Source: Kiritimatiellia bacterium (GTDB lineage Bacteria > Verrucomicrobiota > Kiritimatiellia > RFP12 > UBA1067). Taken from it: DNA of 23,758 nt. The notes under the pieces were generated by a model, which saw only the letters and a program-made list of their open reading frames with translations, was not told the DNA's origin and ran no database searches. A program made the translations under genes and the position numbers. Location of the stretch: contig JAKSOY010000041.1 of assembly GCA_024405255.1 (NCBI GenBank), positions 1 through 23,758 on the forward strand. The letters are read 5' to 3'. Of this stretch, positions 9,501 to 15,888 are shown piece after piece (within the stretch, counting starts at the first letter, position 1; each line of letters opens with the position of its first letter).

Positions 9501-11919
9501 GCTCGCTCTTGGCGAATGTCAACGCATTCCCGTAGCTCATATTCAGGTCGAGGCGCGCCCCCTTCTGGATGCGCAGCTCGCCCGCCGTCGCCGCCGTAGT
9601 GACACGCCCCGTTGAATTGACTTTGAGCGTACCATTCGTAACCGTGATCTTCTTCGCCGCCGCGAGGACTTCGTCGTTCAACGTGAGCGTACCCGTACCC
9701 CCTTTGATGATTTCCGAAGCCACAGGCGTTTTGACGCCATCTGTCAAATTCAAGTCACCCACCGTCTCAATCGGGAAGGACGACCCCGCGACACCGAGCG
9801 TCATCGGCACCGTCAACGTCTGGGCCGCTGCGGATGCGTTCAAAAGGCCCGTCGCCACCGTCAGCACATCGCTACCCGCAAGGGTGTAGGCACCGCTCGC
9901 GGAGTTGAAAATCACTTTGTCCAGAGCGAAAAGACCAAGATCGTCAAGCGACCGGCCACCCGCCGTTTCACCGAACGTCACCGTCGCGCCGCGCATCGGC
10001 ATCTCCCGGTTCCGCCAGTTGTCAACACAAGACCACTCATCCCTCGAGGCCGAACCGGTCCAATACGCATCCAACACCGCAGGAATCGGCTCCAGCACAA
10101 GCACCCCGTTGCGCGCAACGACACGCACCGTCATACCATCCACGCGAAAACGTTGCGCATCTGTTTCCGTCAGCGTCTGACCGTCAACCGAAATGAACGG
10201 CAATGAAGCCCCGTCGGACAGCGCATTGATGCCGAGTCCTGTCACGCAGACGACAATCGGATTCGCCTCCGTCGCGGATTCATCAAGCACGAGCGATCCC
10301 GCCGTGAACCGATCGCAGGCCGTCTCGTCTACATCGAGGTCCAGACGCATCCCTCCGTGAAGCGTCAACGCACCCGTCACGGACACCGCCTGCGCCTGGC
10401 CGTTCGTAAGGGCAAAGCGCCCCGCCTGCAACGTCAGTGCCGCTGGATAAGACAACACGCCCGACGCGTCAATCGACCGGCTGTAGATCTTCCGTACTTC
10501 CGGATAATCGCCGAACAGTTCGTCGCTCAGCTTGCCATCACGTACGCCCAACGCCGTCCCCACAAGCGAATACGCATACCCGTAACGAAGCGCACCTGAT
10601 TTCGGCGTGAGGTATTTATTCCGTACCGAATCAGCGAAGCAGACCGTGCCGTCTTGCTTCCGATGCGGCTTCAGATCAGCCGTCACCTCACCCGTCGAAG
10701 CTGAACTGAAACGGCAATAATAGAGCCGGGACGCCGAATGCCAGCCGGCCCCACCATTGTCATTCAAGCAGAACAGATAGTCGTTACGCGGCGAAGTACC
10801 GCTCACGCCGGTCCCCAATGTGGTTCCGTTCACCGAGCAGGTACCGCTTTTCACCAGATGGACGACATAGTCAACCCCCACGGTGGCACCCACAGACGTA
10901 TCGCCGTTGCCCGATCCGCCAAACTCTTTCCAGAACTTCAACGTCCCGCTACTATTGTGTATCCAAAGTCCAAAGGCATCATTGTTTCTAGATCCCGACC
11001 GCGCACCAAAGGCCGAGACCCAACCGCCATTACCCGGCGCCCCGAGGAAACGAACTTTCAGATCCACAACCGTATCACCCGTGTGCGCGACTTCCGTATC
11101 GACGCACGTCGCCCCCACAGACTCAAGGAAGTTCAAGCTCACCCCCTCGGCTTCATCGTCATTGCCGAAGAGCTTCGTCGAGGTCGCACTCCCATAGAAG
11201 CGCCCTTCCACGCGATCCCAGAATCCGGCTTCGCCCTGATCATTGCGACAGGGAATGAAGTCGCGAATCAGCGTCGACCCCGCGCTGATCTTGCAGGACG
11301 AAATACGCGCCGCCGAATGCCAGGCCGCCGAACCGCCGTTGTTCATCGCAAAGAGGAAGTCGTTACGCGACGATGCGGCGGCAGCACCCGTGCCCAGCGT
11401 GGCACCATTAACCGTGCTCGTACCGTTCTTCTCAAGATGCACATGGTAGTCTGTATTAAGCGCAGCCGCGATCGAGGTATCCCCGCGGGCGCCGCCAAAC
11501 TCTTTCCAGAAGACCAGTTTGTTGTTCACGTTGTGGATCCACAGGCCGAAGCTATCTGTAGTCGAAGAGCTTGTGCGCGCACCAAAGGCCGAGACCCAAC
11601 CGCCATTACCGGGTGCCGCGAGAAACTGCATGTCGAGTTCGACCTTGTACGTTGCATCATGGGCACAACGCGTATCAATGTACTGCGACCCCGTCGATCG
11701 CACATATTCGAGCGTGGTGTAGCTGCTCGGCAAAGAAATTTCAGCCGAGGCCGCAAAACTCCCCAGCACGAGGCCGGCAAGCGACATCCACACCTTAAGC
11801 GCTACTCGTTTACTGAGTAGAGGCAAACGCCTCGGCTTCGCCGATACGCCGTTACCCTCGTCAAACCATTCATGCGGATTTTCCACATACGGTCTTCCTT
11901 CTAGAGCTGTGCTTCCCAT
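6580..11919 (-). CDS. Giant exported protein with LamG-like domains and autotransporter-type beta-strand repeats
   Basis: 1779 residues, predicted to be exported. An unusual 38-residue polar leader (with ENPHEWFDEG) precedes a hydrophobic signal core (about residues 40-57) and a likely cleavage after ASA59. Three related jelly-roll domains follow, each opening with a YIDT-like motif and containing a WI/WIHN strand: about 69-250, 258-450 and 1234-1440. Between and after them are Gly/Thr/Asn-rich beta-helix stretches with autotransporter-associated repeat signatures, GGTGTLTLNDE (near 735) and EGAGTFVANK...YYGATWV (near 1460). The C-terminus (GGLTIFVR) has no recognisable beta-barrel, LPxTG or PEP-CTERM. 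The start is supported by AGGAG 8 nt upstream. It is probably a surface adhesin or glycan-binding protein; that function is inferred. Domains 1 and 2 share long nucleotide identity, indicating recent internal duplication. Confidence 0.85.
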   Translation of the reverse strand: MGSTALEGRPYVENPHEWFDEGNGVSAKPRRLPLLSKRVALKVWMSLAGLVLGSFAASAEISLPSSYTTLEYVRSTGSQYIDTRCAHDATYKVELDMQFLAAPGNGGWVSAFGARTSSSTTDSFGLWIHNVNNKLVFWKEFGGARGDTSIAAALNTDYHVHLEKNGTSTVNGATLGTGAAAASSRNDFLFAMNNGGSAAWHSAARISSCKISAGSTLIRDFIPCRNDQGEAGFWDRVEGRFYGSATSTKLFGNDDEAEGVSLNFLESVGATCVDTEVAHTGDTVVDLKVRFLGAPGNGGWVSAFGARSGSRNNDAFGLWIHNSSGTLKFWKEFGGSGNGDTSVGATVGVDYVVHLVKSGTCSVNGTTLGTGVSGTSPRNDYLFCLNDNGGAGWHSASRLYYCRFSSASTGEVTADLKPHRKQDGTVCFADSVRNKYLTPKSGALRYGYAYSLVGTALGVRDGKLSDELFGDYPEVRKIYSRSIDASGVLSYPAALTLQAGRFALTNGQAQAVSVTGALTLHGGMRLDLDVDETACDRFTAGSLVLDESATEANPIVVCVTGLGINALSDGASLPFISVDGQTLTETDAQRFRVDGMTVRVVARNGVLVLEPIPAVLDAYWTGSASRDEWSCVDNWRNREMPMRGATVTFGETAGGRSLDDLGLFALDKVIFNSASGAYTLAGSDVLTVATGLLNASAAAQTLTVPMTLGVAGSSFPIETVGDLNLTDGVKTPVASEIIKGGTGTLTLNDEVLAAAKKITVTNGTLKVNSTGRVTTAATAGELRIQKGARLDLNMSYGNALTFAKSEPVHGKVVYVEGSGPDGNGVVINSNTSSTWGSAFGRVVLTDDATMGGAGHFSFRTLDNSREPNARVEGGHTLTITNTSTYVSTSDYVWIPNSYATTFALDRFDLHGVIQFEMAQAGAITNGLHCYGSSMLRFCNTVSFTPEMPVTIETGTTILEPNGTGARTFNGAFTVKADTVVTNNNVQATFNGATTLEGSFIQVGTTVTTFSGRLAGNGKLAGGAVRFSGANTSWTMAANDEGFTSKVDVNQVTDVALLTGLKRIEVSYTGDPQASHTFDVAPSGTLTQKQVSNDLTLVVKDATDTPVPNCWLEVTTEGRLVLHIADTTLIRTATWQGGATGALDEPANWICSNDVAVVADQLPQAMTVLVVPDGGVFNCPIGSTLDYARIEGPAHLGGDCDWRGLPDPTINSTIDLNGYKLYLSDLKGTGALIGTEYEEVEYIESHATEWIDTGYSHDGTTIVDMKIQFTGLPNNSWACYYGSRAGYDNTQFGGWINNNGHPSVTYHYKGVKQAEGDVTALGAVKTGVDYVVHLEKNGSCTINGGALDIGTGGTANRNDLLFAMRDGPNNNAVRFPSQNRLYFCQIRSGSTLVRDFVPARRLANGEYGLIDRANGNTWYGNSGGGAFTGGAPLVTTTYPMGEVHLDVPEGKTVTNTSLTLRGNVKLVKEGAGTFVANKPHQYYGATWVKAGTATLPVSGETGTGYSFKYYPYGAPGTSITVEKGAVFDTKGNYDFYNYPVVLNGGTLANTGCNQTNYGSWGCNGKTFLTDDSFFQIDYYTAHSSDFIDLGGKTLNASIASGKYLFMNTFMKNGTLKTSGEGTVQFRTTTAKDMRTVDIVLGTAISVWDVDVSVRNLTTIDYAGALGNGGNGVKIFGVYKPVNDYVHNFTLQDKSTFDLSTRTEPFDLTDKSLAFASDALIYVEMGARPIGSCEPVIVWTEASQPANLATLSFKAPPRSRYAVVKRDDGVYVMGGLTIFVR
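11001..11610 (-). repeat. Internal duplication in the giant gene (LamG-like domains 1 and 2)
   Basis: Positions 11001-11034 and 11577-11610 are identical over 34 bp and lie exactly 576 bp (192 codons) apart. Further matches lie on the same spacing, for example the stretch encoding FWKEFGG. Both encode the core PGNGGWVSAFGAR of a jelly-roll domain. The near-perfect DNA identity within otherwise diverged copies suggests recent duplication or gene conversion. Confidence 0.85.
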
Positions 11920-11960
11920 GGTACACTTCTCCTTTGTTTTTGGTTGAATCCTCGCTCGAC

Positions 11961-11990
11961 CTCCCCAAAGTTTTCGAGGGGAGCATTCTA
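11961..11990 (-). promoter_or_regulatory. Possible promoter and leader hairpin of the giant gene
   Basis: On the minus strand TGATAGAAT resembles an extended -10 (the hexamer maps to 11985-11990); its TGA is the HAD stop codon. A -35 is poor (TTCGTC at 17 bp). Transcription would start near 11978, inside a perfect 6-bp inverted repeat (CTCCCC 11961-11966, GGGGAG 11978-11983, 11-nt loop). No T-run follows the hairpin on the minus strand, so I do not call it a terminator. The AGGAG for the giant gene follows. Confidence 0.35.
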
Positions 11991-12024
11991 TCAGGCCAGC
12001 GCGAAATGACGAAGCGCGGCGGCG
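11991..12024 (+). repeat. 34-bp dispersed repeat, copy 2 (end of HAD gene)
   Basis: Same sequence and orientation as 2099-2132 with one mismatch. Here the minus strand encodes the last residues of the HAD phosphatase (LRHFALA-stop), so this copy is coding in that frame, whereas at rph the opposite strand is coding. Confidence 0.9.
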
Positions 12025-12839
12025 ACGCCGTCTTCGTCATTTGACGTGGTCACGTAGTCCGCCGCCGCAAGTACGGCTTCGCAGGCATTCGCCATCGCCA
12101 CGCCCGTGCCCGCCGCCTCGATCATCGTCAAATCGTTTGCCCCGTCGCCAAAGGCGATGCAATTCGCCAGCGTGAGCCCAAGCGTTTCGGCAAAGCGCCC
12201 AAGGGCCTGTCCCTTGTGCGCGGAACGGATGTTGATTTCCAGATTGTTCCACGTGCTGTTGGTCACCTTCACCTGCGGAAAACGCGCCGCCACGGCCTCG
12301 GCGATCGGACGCGTCGCGTCCTTCGCCGCATCGAGCCGCGTGAAGAGCATGATCTTCTGCACATCGCCTTCGGCCGCCGTCGCGGCGAGATGCGCCTTGA
12401 GTTCCGGCACGGGACGACGGAAGTCGCGGATCATCTTCTGGTAGTGCGCATCCGTCGCGTAGTCCGCCGCCTTCGCCTTGAACGCCTCGTTCATCCAGCC
12501 CCAGTTGTTGCGATAGCAGTCGTAGATGACATCGTATTCATCGAGAAGCGCCATCACCTCGCGCGCGATCTCCAGCGGGATCTCCTCGCGCACGATCGCC
12601 GCGTCCGTTTCGCGGTCATACACCTGCGCGCCGTTGATCGTGATGGCATAGCGCACGAACGGCAGTTCGCGGATCGCCGCCGGCATCATGCCGAAGAAGC
12701 GCCCCGTGGTGGGGACGATGAGCGCCCCCTTCTCGGCCGCCGCCGCAAGCGCCCGGCGATTGACCTCGCTCAGGCGCTTCTGCGAATCCAGCAGCGTACC
12801 GTCCAGATCCAGGGCGACTATGCGTAACGCGTCAGCCAA
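11991..12839 (-). CDS. Cof-type HAD-superfamily phosphatase (class IIB)
   Basis: Cytosolic Mg2+-dependent phosphatase, probably acting on a small sugar phosphate or similar metabolite. The product is about 282 residues, a normal Cof length. Motif I is DLDGTLLD with nucleophile Asp11 and acid/base Asp13; motif II is in IVPTTGR; the lysine of motif III is in AHKGQAL; motif IV is AFGDGANDLTM. The region between is the Cof-type cap. I place the start at TTG 12839, overlapping the upstream stop by 8 nt behind GAAGGTG. GTG at 12848 is possible, and an ATG at 12911 would add about 24 implausible residues. It is the last gene of the corrinoid operon; its substrate and any link to methyl transfer are unknown. 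Confidence 0.9.
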   Translation of the reverse strand: MADALRIVALDLDGTLLDSQKRLSEVNRRALAAAAEKGALIVPTTGRFFGMMPAAIRELPFVRYAITINGAQVYDRETDAAIVREEIPLEIAREVMALLDEYDVIYDCYRNNWGWMNEAFKAKAADYATDAHYQKMIRDFRRPVPELKAHLAATAAEGDVQKIMLFTRLDAAKDATRPIAEAVAARFPQVKVTNSTWNNLEINIRSAHKGQALGRFAETLGLTLANCIAFGDGANDLTMIEAAGTGVAMANACEAVLAAADYVTTSNDEDGVAAALRHFALA

Positions 12840-13860
12840 GGTTCGCACCTTCAGTCGAATAGTATTCGTCGACAGCCGCGAAGAAGGCGAGCAGATTCGC
12901 CCATGGCGCATGCGGCGGGATGTCGCATCCGCTCGAAATGAGGAAGTTGGGATGCCCAGGACAGCAGGCGCGCATCAAGTCGAGCGTCGTCTGGCGAACC
13001 GTCTCGGGCGTGCCCGAACTCAGCACATTCGCCGGATCGACGTTGCCCATGATCAGACAATCCGCCGGTGCGGCCGCGAGCATTTCCGGCATCGAGATCG
13101 CATTGCCGAAATGGAAGCCGGCGGCGCCCGTCGAAAGAATCGACGAGATCTGACGAATCGTATTGTTGCCGCAGTTATGGTAGAAGACCGGGAAGTCGGG
13201 CGTCTGCACCGCGTCGACGATCTCTTTCACATACGGCGCCGAGAACTTCGTCGCCATGCGCGGCGAGATGAGGCCCGCCAGCGGTTCCGCCATCATGATG
13301 CCCTGCGCGCCGGCGGCCTTGAACGCCTTTGCGTAGGCGATGAGGAAGTCCGTCGCCTTGCGCAGGCACGTATGCACCATCTCGGGCTCGTCCATCACGA
13401 GCAGCATCGTCTTCGTGACGTCCATCAGGCGCCCCGCGAGCGAGAACGGACCGATAATGCCCGCCAGCACGGGACGGTCCATAATGCGCTGCGCCGCAAG
13501 ACGAATCGCGTCCACGAAAATGCCCGTCCGCGCCGTGCCGACTTCCGGCACCTCCAACGCCTCGGCATCCTCGGGCGTATTGACGCGCGTTCCGATGACA
13601 CTCGGCACTTCCGTTTCGAAGAATCGCACGGATGCGCCGAACGCCTCGGCTTCGACCGAGAGGTCCATCATGCTGACGGCGGCGGCGGCATCCGTCCGGT
13701 CGGCCACGAGCTTCATGCCCGCCGCCTGGTTCTCCGCGCTCTTGATCAGCTGCTCCACCGTCAGGCCGAGTTCCGCGGCGGACGGGAAGGACAGAATCGG
13801 AAGCGCTTTCTTACGGCCCGGCGCACGAAGCGCCGCCTGCCATGTCCGCATGTCGACCAT
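12832..13860 (-). CDS. MtaA-like methylcobamide methyltransferase (UroD superfamily)
   Basis: 342-residue member of the uroporphyrinogen decarboxylase superfamily, closest in plan to MtaA/MtbA enzymes that move a methyl group from a methylated corrinoid protein to a thiol or other acceptor. The Zn-binding H-x-C...C set is present: His228 and Cys230 in FYHNCGN and Cys312 in SSGCDIP, the arrangement known for MtaA. A true heme-pathway UroD would not carry this set or sit beside a corrinoid protein. AGGAG precedes ATG 13860. It lies 21 bp after the corrinoid gene and overlaps the HAD start. In bacteria that do not use coenzyme M the acceptor is often tetrahydrofolate, but here the acceptor is inferred, not shown. 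Confidence 0.88.
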   Translation of the reverse strand: MVDMRTWQAALRAPGRKKALPILSFPSAAELGLTVEQLIKSAENQAAGMKLVADRTDAAAAVSMMDLSVEAEAFGASVRFFETEVPSVIGTRVNTPEDAEALEVPEVGTARTGIFVDAIRLAAQRIMDRPVLAGIIGPFSLAGRLMDVTKTMLLVMDEPEMVHTCLRKATDFLIAYAKAFKAAGAQGIMMAEPLAGLISPRMATKFSAPYVKEIVDAVQTPDFPVFYHNCGNNTIRQISSILSTGAAGFHFGNAISMPEMLAAAPADCLIMGNVDPANVLSSGTPETVRQTTLDLMRACCPGHPNFLISSGCDIPPHAPWANLLAFFAAVDEYYSTEGANLG

Positions 13861-13881
13861 CTCGATCTCTCCTTGAAAGTC

Positions 13882-14523
13882 TTAGGCCGCCGGCACGAGC
13901 TTCTTCGCGAGCGCAACGGCTTCCGTCGCGTCGGCCGAGTAGCCGTCCGCACCGATCGAATCGGCATACGACTGCGACAGCGGCGCACCGCCGACGATGA
14001 TCTTCACCTTCTCGCGCAGACCCGCCGCCTTGAACGCTTCGATCGTACGGCCCATCGCGGGCATCGTCGTCGTCACCAATGCGGAGATCGCCACGAGGTC
14101 GGCATTGAACTCCTTCACCGCCGCGATGAACTTCTCCGGCGAAACGTCCGGACCGAGGTCATGCACTTCAAAGCCGGCACCCTCGAGCATCATGCCCACG
14201 AGGTTCTTGCCGATGTCGTGCAGGTCGCCTTCCGCCGTACCCACCACGACCGTGCCGAGCGTCTTGACGTTGCCCTCTTTGAGCTTCGGCTTGATGAGCT
14301 CCATGCCGGCGGACATCGACCGCGCCGCGACGAGCATTTCCGGAATGAAGAACTCGCCCTCTTCGAAGAGCTTGCCCACTTCGTCCATCGCCGGAATCAT
14401 CGCCTCCTTCAGAAGCTTCTCGGCGTCGGTACCGCCCTCAAGGGCCTTGGCGACTTCTGCGGCAACGAACTTGCGGTTGCCGTCGATGATCGCTTCACGA
14501 ATCGCACTGATGGAATCTGCCAT
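13882..14523 (-). CDS. Corrinoid (B12-binding) methyltransferase shuttle protein, MtaC/MtbC/MttC type
   Basis: 213 residues, the usual size for these cytosolic methyl carriers. An N-terminal helical cap domain (about 1-85, with EGEFFIPEMLVAARSM) is followed by a Rossmann B12-binding domain. The cobalt-ligating signature D-x-H-x-x-G is intact in GDLHDIGKN, with Asp100, His102 and Gly105. The later binding motifs SALVTTTM and VGGAPLSQSYADSIGADGY are also present. It starts 2 nt after the UroD-like gene stops, behind AGGAG, and is followed by the MtaA-like gene, giving the classic B-C-A order. The bound cofactor cycles between Co(I) and methyl-Co(III). A reductive activase (RamA-like) needed for such systems is not in this window. 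Confidence 0.95.
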   Translation of the reverse strand: MADSISAIREAIIDGNRKFVAAEVAKALEGGTDAEKLLKEAMIPAMDEVGKLFEEGEFFIPEMLVAARSMSAGMELIKPKLKEGNVKTLGTVVVGTAEGDLHDIGKNLVGMMLEGAGFEVHDLGPDVSPEKFIAAVKEFNADLVAISALVTTTMPAMGRTIEAFKAAGLREKVKIIVGGAPLSQSYADSIGADGYSADATEAVALAKKLVPAA

Positions 14524-14525
14524 TT

Positions 14526-15791
14526 TTATTCTCCTTTGAATGCTTGAGCTGTTTCGTACATCGCCAAAAGGTTCTCCACGGGCACGCCCTGCTGGACGTT
14601 ATGGATCGTGTTGAACACATAGCCGCCACCGCGGCCGAAAATCTCCAGGTTGCGCCGCACTTCGGCGCGAATGTCGTCCGGCTTGACGAACGGCAGCGTG
14701 TGCTGGGTGTCCACACCGCCGCCCCAGAACGTCACCTTGTCGCCAAAGCGGTCCTTGAGCGTCTGCGGGTCCATATTCGCCGCCGAGGTCTGCACGGGAT
14801 TGAGCACGTCCCATCCCGCGTCGATCATGTCGGGGATGAGGTTCATGATCGAGCCGCACGAATGGATGAACGTCTTCCACGTGGTATTCGCGTGGATCCA
14901 GTCGTTCAGCTTCTTCATATACGGCACATAGAGCGAACGGAACGCACGCGGCGACACGATCGAACGCGTCTGCGCGCCGAAGTCGGACCCGCTCACCCAC
15001 ACGACGTTCGGCTTGTTGCCGACGGCGTCGTAGATGCGCGCCAGGTTCTTGAGCGCGATCTCGCTCTGGTACTCGAAGACCTTCGCGATGTAGTCGCGCC
15101 GCGAGACCGTGCTCATGTACCATTCTTCCATGTCGCGGATGCCACGCGGATGCTTGAGCATCGGACCCGGCACGAGCGCGATGTCGCCGAACGCCATTCC
15201 CGGCAGGCCGAGCATGATCGCCTTGTCCGTCTCGTTGTAGGCCTTATCGCAGTTCGTCTTCAGAATCGTGAGGTCGTCGTCGCCGAGCAGGCGGAACTCT
15301 TCGCAGTTGTCCATCGGATCGAGCTTGTCGTCGTCGATCGGATCCTGCCGCACGATCGAGTCGCAATAGAAGCCGTCCTTCGGCATCTTCGCGCACGGCG
15401 GCACCGTTTCGTCACCCTGCGGATACTGCAAAAGGTCGCCATTCGCGCTCGGCTTGGTGTTGAAGCTCGTCGGAATCAGCACCGGCGTGCCGTCGAATGT
15501 CGTCCACTCTTTCCAGTCCTCGACCTTCGCGCCGAACATCGTGTAGGGCAAACCGACCCCCACCACGTCGCCGCCGACCGCCGCGAGCAGATCAGGCTTG
15601 ATTTCGCCGAGCATCTGGAACACGCACGTCACCTTCACCGGCGTACCGGGCGGATCAAGCTTCAACGCCTGACGCAGCTTGTAGACGACCGAAACCTGCA
15701 TGCCCGTCTGGCCGCAGGCGCCGAGATCGATCGGCACGCGGTCGGGCGTCTGATGGTTCAACGCCGCCACAACTCTTTCTCTAGATGTCAT
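14526..15791 (-). CDS. UroD-superfamily putative substrate:corrinoid methyltransferase
   Basis: 421 residues, longer than canonical UroD (~350) and like the UroD-type proteins often found beside corrinoid proteins. N-terminal TSRERVVAALNHQTPDRVPIDLG is characteristic of this group. It carries the H-x-C pair in FIHSCGSI (His310, Cys312), then GGGVDTQHTLPF and a C-terminal GYVFNTIHNVQ block instead of the third cysteine. I infer that it is the 'B' component that demethylates an unknown substrate onto the corrinoid protein. ATG 15791 is chosen over an in-frame TTG at 15797 because AAGG lies 7 nt upstream. It is the first gene of a four-gene operon with a promoter just upstream. A small O-methyl or N-methyl compound is a guess for the substrate. 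Confidence 0.85.
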   Translation of the reverse strand: MTSRERVVAALNHQTPDRVPIDLGACGQTGMQVSVVYKLRQALKLDPPGTPVKVTCVFQMLGEIKPDLLAAVGGDVVGVGLPYTMFGAKVEDWKEWTTFDGTPVLIPTSFNTKPSANGDLLQYPQGDETVPPCAKMPKDGFYCDSIVRQDPIDDDKLDPMDNCEEFRLLGDDDLTILKTNCDKAYNETDKAIMLGLPGMAFGDIALVPGPMLKHPRGIRDMEEWYMSTVSRRDYIAKVFEYQSEIALKNLARIYDAVGNKPNVVWVSGSDFGAQTRSIVSPRAFRSLYVPYMKKLNDWIHANTTWKTFIHSCGSIMNLIPDMIDAGWDVLNPVQTSAANMDPQTLKDRFGDKVTFWGGGVDTQHTLPFVKPDDIRAEVRRNLEIFGRGGGYVFNTIHNVQQGVPVENLLAMYETAQAFKGE

Positions 15792-15824
15792 AATCAAGCC
15801 TTCCGTGGAAAATTGTCGGCATCT

Positions 15825-15853
15825 ATTTTATCAAAAACTCTCGCCCCCCGCAA
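15825..15853 (-). promoter_or_regulatory. Predicted promoter of the corrinoid methyltransferase operon
   Basis: On the minus strand, -35 TTGCGG (15848-15853), a 17-bp spacer, then the extended -10 TGATAAAAT (hexamer at 15825-15830). Transcription would begin near 15818, leaving a leader of about 27 nt. The -35 and spacer lie within the terminator hairpin and T-run of the preceding gene. Confidence 0.6.
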
Positions 15854-15864
15854 GAAGCGAGGGG
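15833..15864 (-). terminator. Intrinsic terminator after the transposase gene
   Basis: Arms CCCCCCGC (15844-15851) and GCGAGGGG (15857-15864) pair over 8 bp with one mismatch around an AAGAA loop. On the minus strand the hairpin is followed by GAG and five T (15833-15837). It lies 25 bp after the transposase stop. Confidence 0.65.
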
Positions 15865-15888
15865 ATCGTGTATTCGTACGACAGCCGC

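Noticed and set aside
11961..11983. CTCCCC/GGGGAG hairpin as the terminator of the HAD gene
   Set aside because: On the minus strand it is followed by a purine-rich stretch rather than a T-run, so it is listed only as a possible leader structure.
12840..12911. Start of the HAD gene at ATG 12911
   Set aside because: It would add about 24 residues without resemblance to Cof proteins and overlap the MtaA-like gene by 80 bp; TTG 12839 has a better ribosome site and normal N-terminus.
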